Origin: Leptospira sp. WS60.C2
Lineage (GTDB): Bacteria > Spirochaetota > Leptospiria > Leptospirales > Leptospiraceae
Assembly: GCF_040833955.1 (NCBI RefSeq)
Contig: NZ_CP162135.1
Location: forward strand, 1-64,000
DNA length: 64,000 nucleotides
Direction of reading: 5' to 3'
A program made the translations under genes and the position numbers. The notes under the pieces are model-generated. The model was not told the DNA's origin. It made no database searches and saw only the letters and a list, made by a program, of their open reading frames with translations. Positions 52,707-60,946 of this stretch are shown piece by piece (position 1 is the stretch's first letter; each line of letters starts with the position of its first letter).

Positions 52707-53066
52707 GCCTTAGACAGAGGGGAAAAATGCTTACCAAGCCTGGGGACAACAATCATTCAGCAAATCGTTGATTTACGGGAAATGTTGGACGCTGGTGTCT
52801 TTGAAGATAAATATCGATATCTCGGAAGCGATTCTCCACGGGGGACTCGATGGTACAATTTTGATCCATTAACATATCTCGAATGTGCCGTTGCTGGTTC
52901 ATTTCAAAGATGGGAACCAGGCGATAACTCCATGCGTCAATTCGTTCCTGGAGAGACTTCTGTAATGGATGATAACGGAAACATTACAAGTCCGATTCAA
53001 GAAATTAATTCTATAACATGGGATGCTTTTAAAGATTTTCTGTGGTTTGGTCAATACTATGAGTAG
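52707..53066 (+). pseudogene. hypothetical protein, C-terminal part
   Basis: The frame is open from 52707 with no ATG at the beginning; the first ATG is at 52782. It reads I-V-D-L-R-E-M-L-D-A-G-V, R-Y-L-G-S-D-S-P-R-G-T-R-W-Y-N-F-D, Y-L-E-C-A-V-A-G-S-F, W-D-A-F-K-D-F-L-W-F-G-Q. The R-G-T-x-W-Y-N-F and Y-L-E-C-A motifs are strongly conserved-looking; I recall similar hypothetical proteins in varied bacteria but no function. Missing its N-terminus. It is followed directly by an attC-like element. Confidence 0.5.
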
Positions 53067-53085
53067 CTATCATAAAGATGCGCAG

Positions 53086-53214
53086 TCGTATAACTTCGGA
53101 TTGCCCTTTCGTTCGGGTCTAGCCCTCACTACAGGCTACGCCACATTGGTCTAAGTCACTTCGATTGCTAAACAATCTCGTGCCAACGGCAGCAATCCTG
53201 ATACGTTATCCGAA
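53086..53214 (+). repeat. attC-like nested inverted repeat, copy 1
   Basis: CGTAT near 53088 pairs with ATACG near 53201; TTCGGAT (53095-53101) with ATCCGAA (53208-53214); GGATTGC (53099-53105) with GCAATCC (53192-53198). The element is about 130 bp, begins CGTATAAC and ends GTTATCCG, and separates two unrelated genes, like an integron attC site. No integrase is in the window. Confidence 0.5.
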
Positions 53215-53284
53215 AGCTAGCCAAAAATAATCTATTTAGAATAAGTAGCTTTTAATTTTTTAAAATTAATTATTAATTAACTAA

Positions 53285-53839
53285 ATGCCAAATACTTCCT
53301 TAAAAACCGATATGCTTCCCTCAAGTTTAAATAACCTTAAACTTCTATTGTCTAAAAATTGTGAGATAGAAATTAAGAATTACGAAAGAGAAAAGGAAAG
53401 CTCAAATTATAATGCAGCTCTTTTTGATTTAGGTTCAAAGAAGGCGATATTTAGAGAAGCGAAAATTACACCTAAGAAGATTGGTTTGTTTGTTACTCTT
53501 TGGAAAAGAAATAAATATGAAGTAACTACACCGTTTCACGAAACTGATAGCATTGATGTTATTATAATAGAAGTAAAAGAATTAGGCAGGTTAGGACATT
53601 TTATTTTCAGTAAAAGCATTTTAGTTAAAAATGGAATTATTTCCACTTCAACGACAGTGGGGAAAAGAGGATTCAGAATCTATCCTCCTTGGGTACTAGC
53701 CTCAAACAAACAAGCTTCCCAATCTCAGCTTTGGCAATCACGCTATTTCTTTGAGCAGAAGAGAATGACTGAAGATAAAAAATCATATCTAAGAGAATTA
53801 ATTAAATTTGATTCAAAAAATAATTTTTCGATGCTATAA
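53285..53839 (+). CDS. MepB-family protein
   Basis: The 184-residue product has the MepB pattern: Y-N-A-A-L-F-D-L, I-F-R-E-A-K-I-T-P-K-K-I-G-L-F-V-T-L-W-K-R, D-V-I-I-I-E-V, G-H-F-I-F-S-K-S-I-L, I-I-S-T, G-F-R-I-Y-P-P-W, W-Q-S-R-Y-F. Family length fits. MepB is found next to mepA efflux genes in staphylococci, but its activity is unresolved. Here it lies in a cassette-like slot between attC-like repeat copy 1 and an IS3 remnant. Confidence 0.85.
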   Translation: MPNTSLKTDMLPSSLNNLKLLLSKNCEIEIKNYEREKESSNYNAALFDLGSKKAIFREAKITPKKIGLFVTLWKRNKYEVTTPFHETDSIDVIIIEVKELGRLGHFIFSKSILVKNGIISTSTTVGKRGFRIYPPWVLASNKQASQSQLWQSRYFFEQKRMTEDKKSYLRELIKFDSKNNFSML

Positions 53840-53974
53840 AACTTTGATAATAAGGCGAGCCTACGAATAACAGCGACTAACCGCTTCACTTCGGGACTTG
53901 CGTGCACTTGTTGCAACCAAACAATTAATTAAAATCCATCTTTCGCTTGGGATAAACCTCTAGATTCTTACGAC
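53840..53974. other. partial hairpin sequence after mepB
   Basis: CGAATAACAGCG, TTCACTTCGGGACTTGC and CTTGTTGCAACC occur here, recalling the 5' half of an attC-like site. The 3' half appears to be replaced by the IS3 remnant. Confidence 0.3.
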
Positions 53975-54655
53975 GTTTCAGTTGAAAAAGGAAGACACTC
54001 AATCAAAGAATCTAAAGAGAGATATGGAAGTCCGGAGATCTACAAGGAGTTACAAAGAAAAGGATACTCGTGTAGTAAAAGAATGGTAGAGCGATTAATG
54101 AAAATCGGCAATATTCGCAGTAATATCGTTAAAAAATTCACAGTATCAAAACCAGGTAAAGTATGGTGTTTCGATATAACATATATCGAAATTGATTCAA
54201 GATGACTTTATCTTACCATGATCATTGATCTATTTAACAAAGTAATCGTTGGTTGGGACTTTAAGCGAAAGTCTAGAGTCCTAATCACTGTTAAATTTTT
54301 TTGAAAAAGCAATCACATTACACCAACCTAAACCTCGATGCATTTTTCATTCAAACCGAGGGATTCAATTTACTTCGAAAAAATTTAGAAATAAAATCAA
54401 TGAATACAAGATGAAACAAAGTATGAGTAGAAAAGGAGACTGCTGGGATAACGCAGTTGCAGAATCATTCTTTAAAACATTAAAGAATGAATTGATTCGA
54501 CATGTGAAATTTAAAAATATTGAACAAGCCAAACAAAGCTTGTTTGTATATATCGAAATATTTTACAATAGGATAAGAATCTATTCTACTATAGGCTTTA
54601 CCTCACCCGTCGATTTTAGAAAATTATATGAAAAGCGAGCCGCCTGATTTTCTGT
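53975..54655 (+). mobile_element. IS3-family type C remnant, internal deletion
   Basis: The start joins G-T-T-G-A-A-A-A-A-G-G-A-A-G-A-C-A-C (part of orfA) directly to an orfB segment (E-S-K-E-R-Y-G-S-P-E-I-Y), a deletion relative to the other type C copy. It retains I-T-Y-I-E-I-D-S-R and M-S-R-K-G-D-C-W-D-N-A-V-A-E-S-F-F (split at D-C), with stops and frameshifts between, and a complete C-terminus ending F-R-K-L-Y-E-K-R. The end region reads TGATTTTCTGTCCG. Confidence 0.75.
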
Positions 54656-54689
54656 CCGAAAAAAAGGGGGAATACCACTCTTCTGTGCC

Positions 54690-54760
54690 GCGCGAGGAGG
54701 CAGTCCGGGTGCCCGAGGCCGAGCACACGACCCAGCGGAGCGGTCGTGCGCGCAGCTTGT
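54690..54760. repeat. GC-rich hairpin region
   Basis: GCACACGACC (54723-54732) pairs with GGTCGTGCGC (54742-54751), one mismatch. The surrounding 70 bp (CCGCGCGAGGAGG, GTCCGGGTGCCC) is very GC-rich compared with everything around. It may be a transplanted terminator or a repeat from another genome. Confidence 0.55.
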
Positions 54761-54900
54761 AAATCTTGTTGTCTGAAGTAATTGCGTTAGCGAATTTACC
54801 GTAGACCTAGATCATCACTCTTAATTGGCATACAAAATCCGTAGCCAGGTCCTATGAAGCAGCCGTCTCTGGCTTAGATAGGCATCGCTCATTTTTGAGA

Positions 54901-54939
54901 AAATGACGTTGCTTTTTCAAAAGAAGAATAACGTCATTT
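54901..54939. repeat. 10-bp inverted repeat before DUF1877 gene
   Basis: AAATGACGTT (54901-54910) and AACGTCATTT (54930-54939). It ends 36 bp before ATG 54976 and could be a terminator for upstream transcription or an operator. Confidence 0.5.
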
Positions 54940-54975
54940 CTAAGTGGATATTTAAGAAATGTGGAGGCTGGTATC

Positions 54976-55383
54976 ATGTCAATGTCAATGCAGATAGTCG
55001 CAATAAAGCAAGGGGTGTTTAACCGGATTCAGGAAGATGAACAGGCCCTAAAAAAAATCCTAATTTTTGATCCGAAGATATTGAAAGAGTTTGGTATTCG
55101 TGAAATGAATTGCGTGGATCTGGATTACCGATCGATCGAAGAGGCTGTAATTTCCCTAACTGAACTAATGGGTGAAGATGATGAAGTCTCATTTGATGCT
55201 GAAGGGGTTTTCAATTACGATGCTGGATATGGCCCGGCAATGTGGTGGTCCTGGACCAAATTTGCAAAAGCCTTAAAAAGTGGCGCTGGGTGGAATGTAG
55301 CATTCGAAATCGAACCCAAGCTGAGAAAATTGAGTAAACGCATCAAGGAGCAGAAGCTTTGGGTGATAGCCAATATTAGTTAG
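54976..55383 (+). CDS. DUF1877-like (YfbM-type) protein, 135 aa
   Basis: GGAGG precedes ATG 54976 by 8 bp; earlier GTG/ATG codons are less likely. The product begins M-S-M-S-M-Q-I-V-A-I-K, has a helical N-terminal half (I-Q-E-D-E-Q-A-L-K-K-I), L-D-Y-R-S-I-E-E-A-V and G-Y-G-P-A-M-W-W-S-W-T-K-F-A-K-A-L, matching the DUF1877 layout (late GPA-type motif). The role is unknown. It is an isolated cassette-like gene between the IS3 type C remnant and attC-like copy 2. Confidence 0.5.
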   Translation: MSMSMQIVAIKQGVFNRIQEDEQALKKILIFDPKILKEFGIREMNCVDLDYRSIEEAVISLTELMGEDDEVSFDAEGVFNYDAGYGPAMWWSWTKFAKALKSGAGWNVAFEIEPKLRKLSKRIKEQKLWVIANIS

Positions 55384-55495
55384 TAAATGGAGGAACTTTC
55401 TTAATCTTGAAATAACTAGTATTGCATTGCTGTGTGATTAGAGACCATCTTTATTGGTCATTTTCGTAATAGAATCTGCGCAATTATTTCAGACA

Positions 55496-55645
55496 ACGTA
55501 TAAGACTTAATCACGTTCCCGAAGAGAATGTGGCGCAGCCCGAGGGAAGGTCTCAGCGTTGCGTAGGGTTTTCAGCGGAAGCGAAACAGAAAACCCGGAG
55601 CGAGCGATTAAAGACCTTACCGAAGCATTAAGTCGATGTTATGCG
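55496..55645 (+). repeat. attC-like nested inverted repeat, copy 2
   Basis: GACTTAAT (55504-55511) pairs with ATTAAGTC (55627-55634); AAGGTCT (55547-55553) with AGACCTT (55612-55618); GGGTTTTC (55566-55573) with GAAAACCC (55589-55596). The element begins CAACGTATAAG and ends GTTATGCG, again attC-like. Copy 1 has the same architecture. Confidence 0.6.
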
Positions 55646-55935
55646 TAGTTGGAATTTTTAGGCTACAAAGTAAACATCGCCAGTGCGCCGAGACTAAGCG
55701 CGCCATTCTTACTCTTAAATACGCAAACACGGGCAAGAAAGCAAAATGTTAATCAAGCTTTGCATTTCGTCCAATTGAAGCTATGCTTTCTTGTGGTTTT
55801 CCCCCAAAAAAGTCGACACAAAATTTGGCTCTTCGCGCAGGAGAAACAAATGTATAAGCAAGCAAAAGACTATCCACATGAGTCCAAATCCAAGCAATCA
55901 AACGATATTTGGAGAATGGAAGGAGAGTAAATTAT
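55646..55935. other. stretch before IS3 type C copy
   Basis: About 290 bp. A short frame at 55649-55930 has no protein-like features. I see no gene. Confidence 0.35.
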
Positions 55936-56839
55936 ACTGCCAAAGAATTGGGAATACCAGAATCTACCCTTAGAGGACGGCGGGATAAATACATGGATGA
56001 GTTGAAAAAGGAAGACACTTCACCAAAGAAGAAAAAGAAAGATTATGAAACCTTATTGAAAGAGTAGGAAAAAATAATCCAACAACTTGAAGAGGAGAAT
56101 TTAATTTTAAAAAAGTCCATAGGCATTTTCACAAGAGACCCGCGACAAAAATAGGAAAGTATCAGTTCATTCGAGAAAATGAAGGACACTTTAAAGTGGT
56201 GAAAATGTGTAAGGCGTTAGAAGTCTCAAGATCTGGTTTTTATAATTGGAAAAACAGAAAGCTAAGCCAACGGAAAGTATATAACACTCTGCTGTTAACA
56301 GAAATAAAAAGGATTCATAAAGAATCTAAAGAGAGATATGGATGTCCGAAGATCTACAAGGATTTACCAAGAAAAGGATACTCGTGTAGTAAAAAGCTGG
56401 TAGAGCGTTTAATGAAAATAGGCAATATTCGCAGTAATATCGTTAAAAAATTCACTGTGATAACAACTAATTCAAATCATTCAGCGGCAATTTCCCCCAA
56501 TTTACTCAATTGTAAATTCACAGTATCAAAACCAGTTAAAGTATGGCGTATCGATATAACATATATCGAAATTGATTCAAGATGGTTTTATCTTACTATG
56601 ATCATTGATCTATTTAACAGAGAAATCGTTGGTTGGGACTTGAGCGAAAGTCTAGAGACGCAATCACTGTTAAATTGTTTCGAAAAAGAAATCGAGTTAC
56701 ATCAACCTAAGCCTGGATGCATTTATCATTCAGATCGAGCGATACAATTTGCTTCTAAAGAATTTAGAAATAAAATCACTGAATACAAGATGAAACAAAG
56801 TATGAGTAGAAAAGGAGATTGCTGGGATAATGCAGTTGC
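55936..56839 (+). mobile_element. IS3-family type C element, 3' end lost
   Basis: orfA remnant: V-N-Y-T-A-K-E-L-G-I-P-E-S-T-L-R-G, broken by TAG near 56068. orfB (from 56196) is open for 215 codons: L-E-V-S-R-S-G-F-Y-N-W, E-S-K-E-R-Y-G-C-P-K-I, W-R-I-D-I-T-Y-I, H-S-D-R-A-I-Q-F-A, then D-N-A-V-A and out of the element. Sequence stops abruptly at 56839, where G+C-rich DNA begins, so the catalytic Glu region is missing. It is non-functional. Confidence 0.8.
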
Positions 56840-56904
56840 ATAAGGCTTTTCTCAAGCTCGTGCTCGAGGTTGTCAATCGTGATGTCTAGATCTAAGATGC
56901 CCAT
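56839..56904 (-). pseudogene. truncated gene after Imm11 (first 20 codons)
   Basis: ATG 56904 is 8 bp after the Imm11 stop and encodes M-G-I-L-D-L-D-I-T-I-D-N-L-E-H-E-L-E-K-S before the IS3 type C element cuts it. Imm11-then-Imm49 order elsewhere suggests it is an Imm49 start, but 20 residues do not allow identification. Confidence 0.35.
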
Positions 56905-56912
56905 GGGTTTCC

Positions 56913-57506
56913 CTACAACAGCCTTGCCCCCATGGCTGTTACACTCATACCCGTAAGTTCCTCCGCCTTTAAGCGGTTGAGCAAGTCAGAGCGTATGAGG
57001 ATTTTATCGGTCAGTTCCCCCAATCTGAAAAACTTGGCGTCGTTCGGGATTTGGTCTTCTCGCAACACGAGTTTCCTAAGGCTGGAGAAGACGATCTTAT
57101 TGGGTTTTTTAGGGTATGTCGCGTAGGTGGAGTTCTTCCAGTCAAAGCAGTCAACCTTTACAAGCGCATTGGCTATGAAATATTGTTCTTTAAGACGTTT
57201 CTTTTTCTTGTCCCGTAGTCCTATTGGTAGATACTCTACTTTTTCGTCCCCTATGCCTTCAGCCTCAAAGACAGCCTTGACTTGCTGTGAAACAATAACC
57301 ACTGAATGGATGTTGTTGATGAAGTCGGTTATGTAGTCGCCGGCATCCTTTGTAAGGTCGAGTACGACGCTCTTGGGAAACCGATTCCCCATCCGAACGC
57401 ACTCAGAAAGCAACCAGTACTCTTCGATTTTTTCATCTAGATTCTCCACGCTGCAAAACCTTGGATCAGTTCTGGCGGAGAAGACGAAGTATTCATACCC
57501 TTCCAA
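56913..57506 (-). CDS. Imm11-family (DUF1629) immunity-like protein, 197 aa
   Basis: Layout: M-E-G-Y-E-Y-F-V-F-S-A (N-terminal strand), F-P-K-S-V-V-L-D-L-T, F-I-N-N-I-H-S-V-V-I-V-S-Q-Q-V-K, V-E-Y-L-P-I-G-L-R-D-K-K-K-K, Y-F-I-A-N-A-L-V-K-V-D-C, F-F-R-L-G-E, I-L-I-R-S-D-L-L. It parallels the protein at 32876 (L-P-V-R-L-R-D-H-K-K-K; Y-Y-L-A-N-L-L). It is G+C-richer than the surroundings. It lies alone except for a truncated downstream gene. Predicted immunity to a secreted toxin; no toxin gene remains here. Confidence 0.8.
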   Translation of the reverse strand: MEGYEYFVFSARTDPRFCSVENLDEKIEEYWLLSECVRMGNRFPKSVVLDLTKDAGDYITDFINNIHSVVIVSQQVKAVFEAEGIGDEKVEYLPIGLRDKKKKRLKEQYFIANALVKVDCFDWKNSTYATYPKKPNKIVFSSLRKLVLREDQIPNDAKFFRLGELTDKILIRSDLLNRLKAEELTGMSVTAMGARLL

Positions 57507-57618
57507 AGTGTTTCTCCGTATATCAATTCATAATCAAAATAAAAATTAGGTAATCAGTTCCATACTGATACAAATACAGAATAACTTGAAAAATATAAAT
57601 CCAATCCTTCACCTTGTA

Positions 57619-58272
57619 TCAAGAATTTCCAGACTCTTTTTTATAAAGTTCAGGAAGAAAATCTTCAAATTGTCCTACTTCTTCGATATTATGTTTTATC
57701 CAAGCATATCCTCTTTGAGGAGGGAAAAAAATGGGCTCAAAAATTTTTCGGATAATTTTCCAAGTCCATCCCTTCCAGCCCAAAATCAAAGAATTTTCAT
57801 ATCGCGTTCCGTTATCTTGAGATTGAAACTGATACTCCATTCTAGCAAGAGGAAAGATTCCGTGTAATTTTGGATTATGGATAAAACCTTCTTCATCCAA
57901 TTTTTCAATTTTTGTTGTAATATTTACAATGTAACTTTTGTTTCTTCCTAAATATTCAACAATCCTAAGAGTTGCTCCTACTCCTACAGTTCCATCCGGA
58001 AGTCTTTCTTGGTAACTATTGTGGACATGATCTTCAGGATGCCATACTCTATATCGATTATAATACCCACCCTTATAAAATATATCTCCTTCTATATTTT
58101 TAAACCACCAAACGATCATTTTTGGAGAAACATTTTTCACCAAAGAGTGTTTAATCCAATATTGAATTCTTCCATCAGGCAAAATTCTGCGTCCATATTC
58201 TGCAGAATCAATTGCCTTTCGATTCCACTCAACTGGTAGAGACTCTTTAAGACTAATATCAACTTTTTTCAT
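57619..58272 (-). CDS. DAPG-hydrolase-like (PhlG-type) protein, 217 aa
   Basis: The product carries W-I-K-H-S-L-V-K-N-V-S-P-K-M-I-V-W-W-F, Y-Y-N-R-Y-R-V-W-H-P-E-D-H and E-Y-Q-F-Q, the pattern of the 2,4-diacetylphloroglucinol hydrolase family (Zn enzyme cleaving C-C bonds in acylphenols). The His/Glu residues in H-P-E-D-H fit metal ligands. It is probably a hydrolase of some aromatic or acyl substrate; DAPG itself is not indicated. Two operator-like palindromes lie 90-165 bp upstream. Confidence 0.65.
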   Translation of the reverse strand: MKKVDISLKESLPVEWNRKAIDSAEYGRRILPDGRIQYWIKHSLVKNVSPKMIVWWFKNIEGDIFYKGGYYNRYRVWHPEDHVHNSYQERLPDGTVGVGATLRIVEYLGRNKSYIVNITTKIEKLDEEGFIHNPKLHGIFPLARMEYQFQSQDNGTRYENSLILGWKGWTWKIIRKIFEPIFFPPQRGYAWIKHNIEEVGQFEDFLPELYKKESGNS

Positions 58273-58360
58273 GAAAATCTCCTATGGCATGAACCATTAC
58301 TCTTTAAATCAATCATCTGTTTCTATTGCTTTATAGAAACTTTCTGAGATACACTTTAAT

Positions 58361-58438
58361 ACAGTATTCACTATATTAAATATAATGAAATAAATCTCTT
58401 GATATTTTGTCATCGCAAAAATATAGTATTTACTATAC
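58361..58438. promoter_or_regulatory. two operator-like palindromes upstream of PhlG-type gene
   Basis: TATAGTATTTACTATA (58422-58437) is a perfect 7-bp inverted repeat with a TT centre. CAGTATTCACTATAT (58362-58376) shares 13 of 15 bases with TAGTATTTACTATAC (58424-58438). Paired sites like this are typical of TetR regulators, but no TetR gene is in the window. Confidence 0.55.
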
Positions 58439-58599
58439 TACAGGAGCCTGGATTTTAATAATAAAAGACTGATCCTTTTTTTAACTAAATCACTATTCAT
58501 TAAAAAGTGATGATTATATTATTTTGATTTGTTTACCTTTAAGAAAACCAGGGTATGTTTTATGAAAATTACAGAAAAGATTTTACGAAAGGAATTTGA

Positions 58600-58732
58600 A
58601 AAAATATAGTCGCCTTTAAGCTAGTCGGCTTCCTATAACGGGCAGTGAGTCACGAAGATCGGTCTTCTCTTCTGGATTTGGGTGCTCTGGTAAAACCCTT
58701 ACCAATTTCTGAAGTGGTCAAAAAGTTGTGTA
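58600..58732 (+). repeat. dispersed repeat FKPTGFL-tail, copy 4
   Basis: AAAAAATATAGTCGCCTTTA at 58600, then GTCGGCTTCCTATAACGGGC and GTCACGAAGATC, and GGTAAAACCCTTACC and TTCTGAAGTGGTC to 58732. Same unit as copies 2 and 3 with more divergence. Confidence 0.8.
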
Positions 58733-58875
58733 AGTAGGGCGGCAGGTTGTTGTGTGTGTGCTTGCGGGCAATACAGACTATGGATGTGTTTTACGGTAGT
58801 AAAGATTCAATCTTAAGAGAAAAAAAGAAAAGCTGATTGAAGGAAAATTGAAACGAAAGCAATACTCGGAAAGTA

Positions 58876-59118
58876 TTAAATTGGATCTTGTGGCATAGCT
58901 AATTTTTCCAGATTCCTTAACTCGCGTAAGGCTTCAATATTCATTACATTGCATCTGTCTAAAACAAGTGAATTCAATCCATCCAGCTTTCCTATTTCAT
59001 TAGGCACAACCCATCCTTTACCTTCCTTAGATTCCATGAAATCTTCAAATATATTATCTAATTCATCTTTTGTACTAAAGTTGGAGCTTAAATTCAAATG
59101 GCTTAATCGCCTTAACAC
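58876..59118 (-). pseudogene. LRR-protein fragment, paralogue of 23301 gene
   Basis: The 80-codon frame reads L-S-H-L-N-L-S-S-N-F, E-L-D-N-I-F-E-D-F-M-E-S-K, V-P-N-E-I-G-K-L-D-G-L-N-S-L-V-L-D-R-C-N-V, L-R-N-L-E-K-L-A. It aligns with the acidic-insert LRR segment of the 834-aa protein (E-D-E-L-D-A-F-F-D-D-M-D-E-S, I-S-L-N-L-D-H-C-D-V). Both ends are missing, so it is a scrap of a second LRR gene. Confidence 0.65.
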
Positions 59119-59242
59119 ATTTGTTTTGCTCTTGGCGTACGTAACATCCCTGCAGATAAGTTGCTACAGGGGAGATATAAATTTAACTACTCAGACAGTA
59201 GCCTTATGGAACGGGCTATTTCGCTTGGATGCTCTTCAATCA

Positions 59243-59914
59243 CTAGTTTTTAAGAACATCGTATTCTTTGTAGTAACTCTTGAATCCAAACAATCTAGCC
59301 ATTGGAGCAATTAAAAATCCTGCAACCTTCTGTATCACCACTGGCGGACCATCATCAATGTAGGAATCAAATCCTTCGGTGGTGAACATGATTATTTGCA
59401 ATATAGCTTTAGGCGATTTAACAAAGTCAGGGTTATTATCCAAGAGCCCATAAATTTGAACAAGATTAAAGGCAAATTTTTCCGGAAAGGCAATTTCACC
59501 TTTCAAGCGGATGGTTTCATCTGTTTCATTGAATGGTTTATGTGGAGTGCCTCTGGGAACGAATAGCTTTTCACCTGGTTTTAACCTTTTCAATTCTCCG
59601 TTTATCAACACACTAAGTGTCCCATTTTCTACTTCGAAAGTCTCATCAAAGTTTGTATGAATGTGTACAGGAGGGCCGGGGGCAAATGGGTTTATCTTGG
59701 CCGCACAGTAAACGATTTCTTTCTCGTGCTTAATAACTGTTTGCTCAACCTTTTCAGCGGTACTGCCAAATTTACTACCAGGCTTAAAGTAAGTTGATAG
59801 GTCTGGTTTCTGTTCCGGGAAAATTACTAAATGCAATAGGTAACCTATGTATAGGTAAATCGACAATACCAAAAGCAAATACATAGTTGTTTTTTTAAGA
59901 GTTTTTCTTGTCAT
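59243..59914 (-). CDS. membrane-anchored cupin protein, 223 aa
   Basis: A membrane helix at residues 9-30 (M-Y-L-L-L-V-L-S-I-Y-L-Y-I-G-Y) precedes a cupin at about 75-150: P-P-V-H-I-H-T-N-F-D-E-T-F-E-V, L-K-P-G-E-K-L-F-V-P-R-G-T-P-H. The HxH, Glu and His of the cupin metal site are present. The enzyme activity is not determined by the sequence. The neighbours (FAD monooxygenase, ATC-hydrolase-like, DAPG-hydrolase-like) suggest accessory catabolic genes. Confidence 0.7.
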   Translation of the reverse strand: MTRKTLKKTTMYLLLVLSIYLYIGYLLHLVIFPEQKPDLSTYFKPGSKFGSTAEKVEQTVIKHEKEIVYCAAKINPFAPGPPVHIHTNFDETFEVENGTLSVLINGELKRLKPGEKLFVPRGTPHKPFNETDETIRLKGEIAFPEKFAFNLVQIYGLLDNNPDFVKSPKAILQIIMFTTEGFDSYIDDGPPVVIQKVAGFLIAPMARLFGFKSYYKEYDVLKN

Positions 59915-60214
59915 AATTTTAATTGTTAAATTGGTTTATTTGAAATGATAATACTCTAAATTATCCGCATCTATATTTTTCGTAGACTGACAGAAGGTAA
60001 AAAGAGGAATAGAGGCAAAGACTGCTCGCTTTTAGAAAATCTTAAGATCGCAGTGGCATTTGTCTATTTTCGCGATATCACCTTTCAAATAAATTTTTAA
60101 TATAAAGTCTAGCGTACTTACAAAAATCTGGCTATCCTGATAGGAATTTATTTAAACCAATGTAGAAAATGATAGGAGTTTTCCAGCGATCCAATCCCCA
60201 TGGAAGAATATGGA
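59915..60214. other. intergenic, no gene seen
   Basis: About 300 bp between the cupin gene and an IS3 remnant. Nothing recognisable. Confidence 0.35.
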
Positions 60215-60760
60215 GTATCTACCTAATAAAGTACTCACACATAAGCATAAAATTCATTTTCAAATGTCAAAGATAACTTGTTTCGGATTTTGGAATGAAA
60301 ACGCTTTCGATTGAAAAAAACTTCAATATTCTCTAATCAAAAAGACCGAGCCAGTTCCAAATAATGATTCAGCAAGTGACTTCATCTGTCTGAATGTAAT
60401 ATCAGTCCTTTATTTGGTTTTTGACTATCGAGTGTATTTTCAAAAGCTCTCATAACTAATCTTGTTTCCATGTGTGTGTTAACCTGCCCAACCAAAAAAT
60501 TTCTTGGTGCATAAACCATTGAATTTGCATTAAAATAAAAATCTAAATATATATATATATATGGGATTTAAGTTATACATGCAACATATCATTTGCTTGG
60601 TGTTCTGATATTAAACTATGCTCTAATAGGTTTTTGCTAATTCCTTCGTTAGGATCAGAATTAGTCATCGACTGAGGCTTAAATTTATGCGATGTACTGG
60701 CTTTTATACCATTATCTCGAATAATTTTTTTTAAATAGACAGAGCTTGATTCCAACAGCT
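60215..60760 (-). pseudogene. IS3 type B orfB remnant
   Basis: The minus-strand pieces I-I-R-D-N-G-I-K-A-S-T-S-H-K-F-K-P and G-I-S-K-N-L-L-E-H parallel M-R-E-N-G-I-K-A-N-T-T-R-K-F-M-P and A-I-S-P-N-L-L-E-Q of the element at 30720. Other pieces down to 60215 match its C-terminal region with many stops. It is heavily decayed. Confidence 0.65.
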
Positions 60761-60946
60761 ACTTTTTCTGACAATTATGAATATTCGGTAATTTTTATGC
60801 CGAACTTAAAAACTCATTCTTATTTTTTTAGAAATTGGATTTGCAATGATTTTAATATCATAAATTATTAAAGCGAAACATAGGCTGCTAGGTATTTACA
60901 GCCTCAAAGGTATTACAAAGTCTATGTTTATAATTTGGGTTTTTAA
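60761..60946. other. intergenic, nothing recognisable
   Basis: About 190 bp; nothing recognised. Confidence 0.3.

Noticed and set aside
60540..60562. AT dinucleotide run (TATATATATA) as a functional site
   Set aside because: A simple low-complexity run inside IS remnant; no symmetry beyond the repeat itself.
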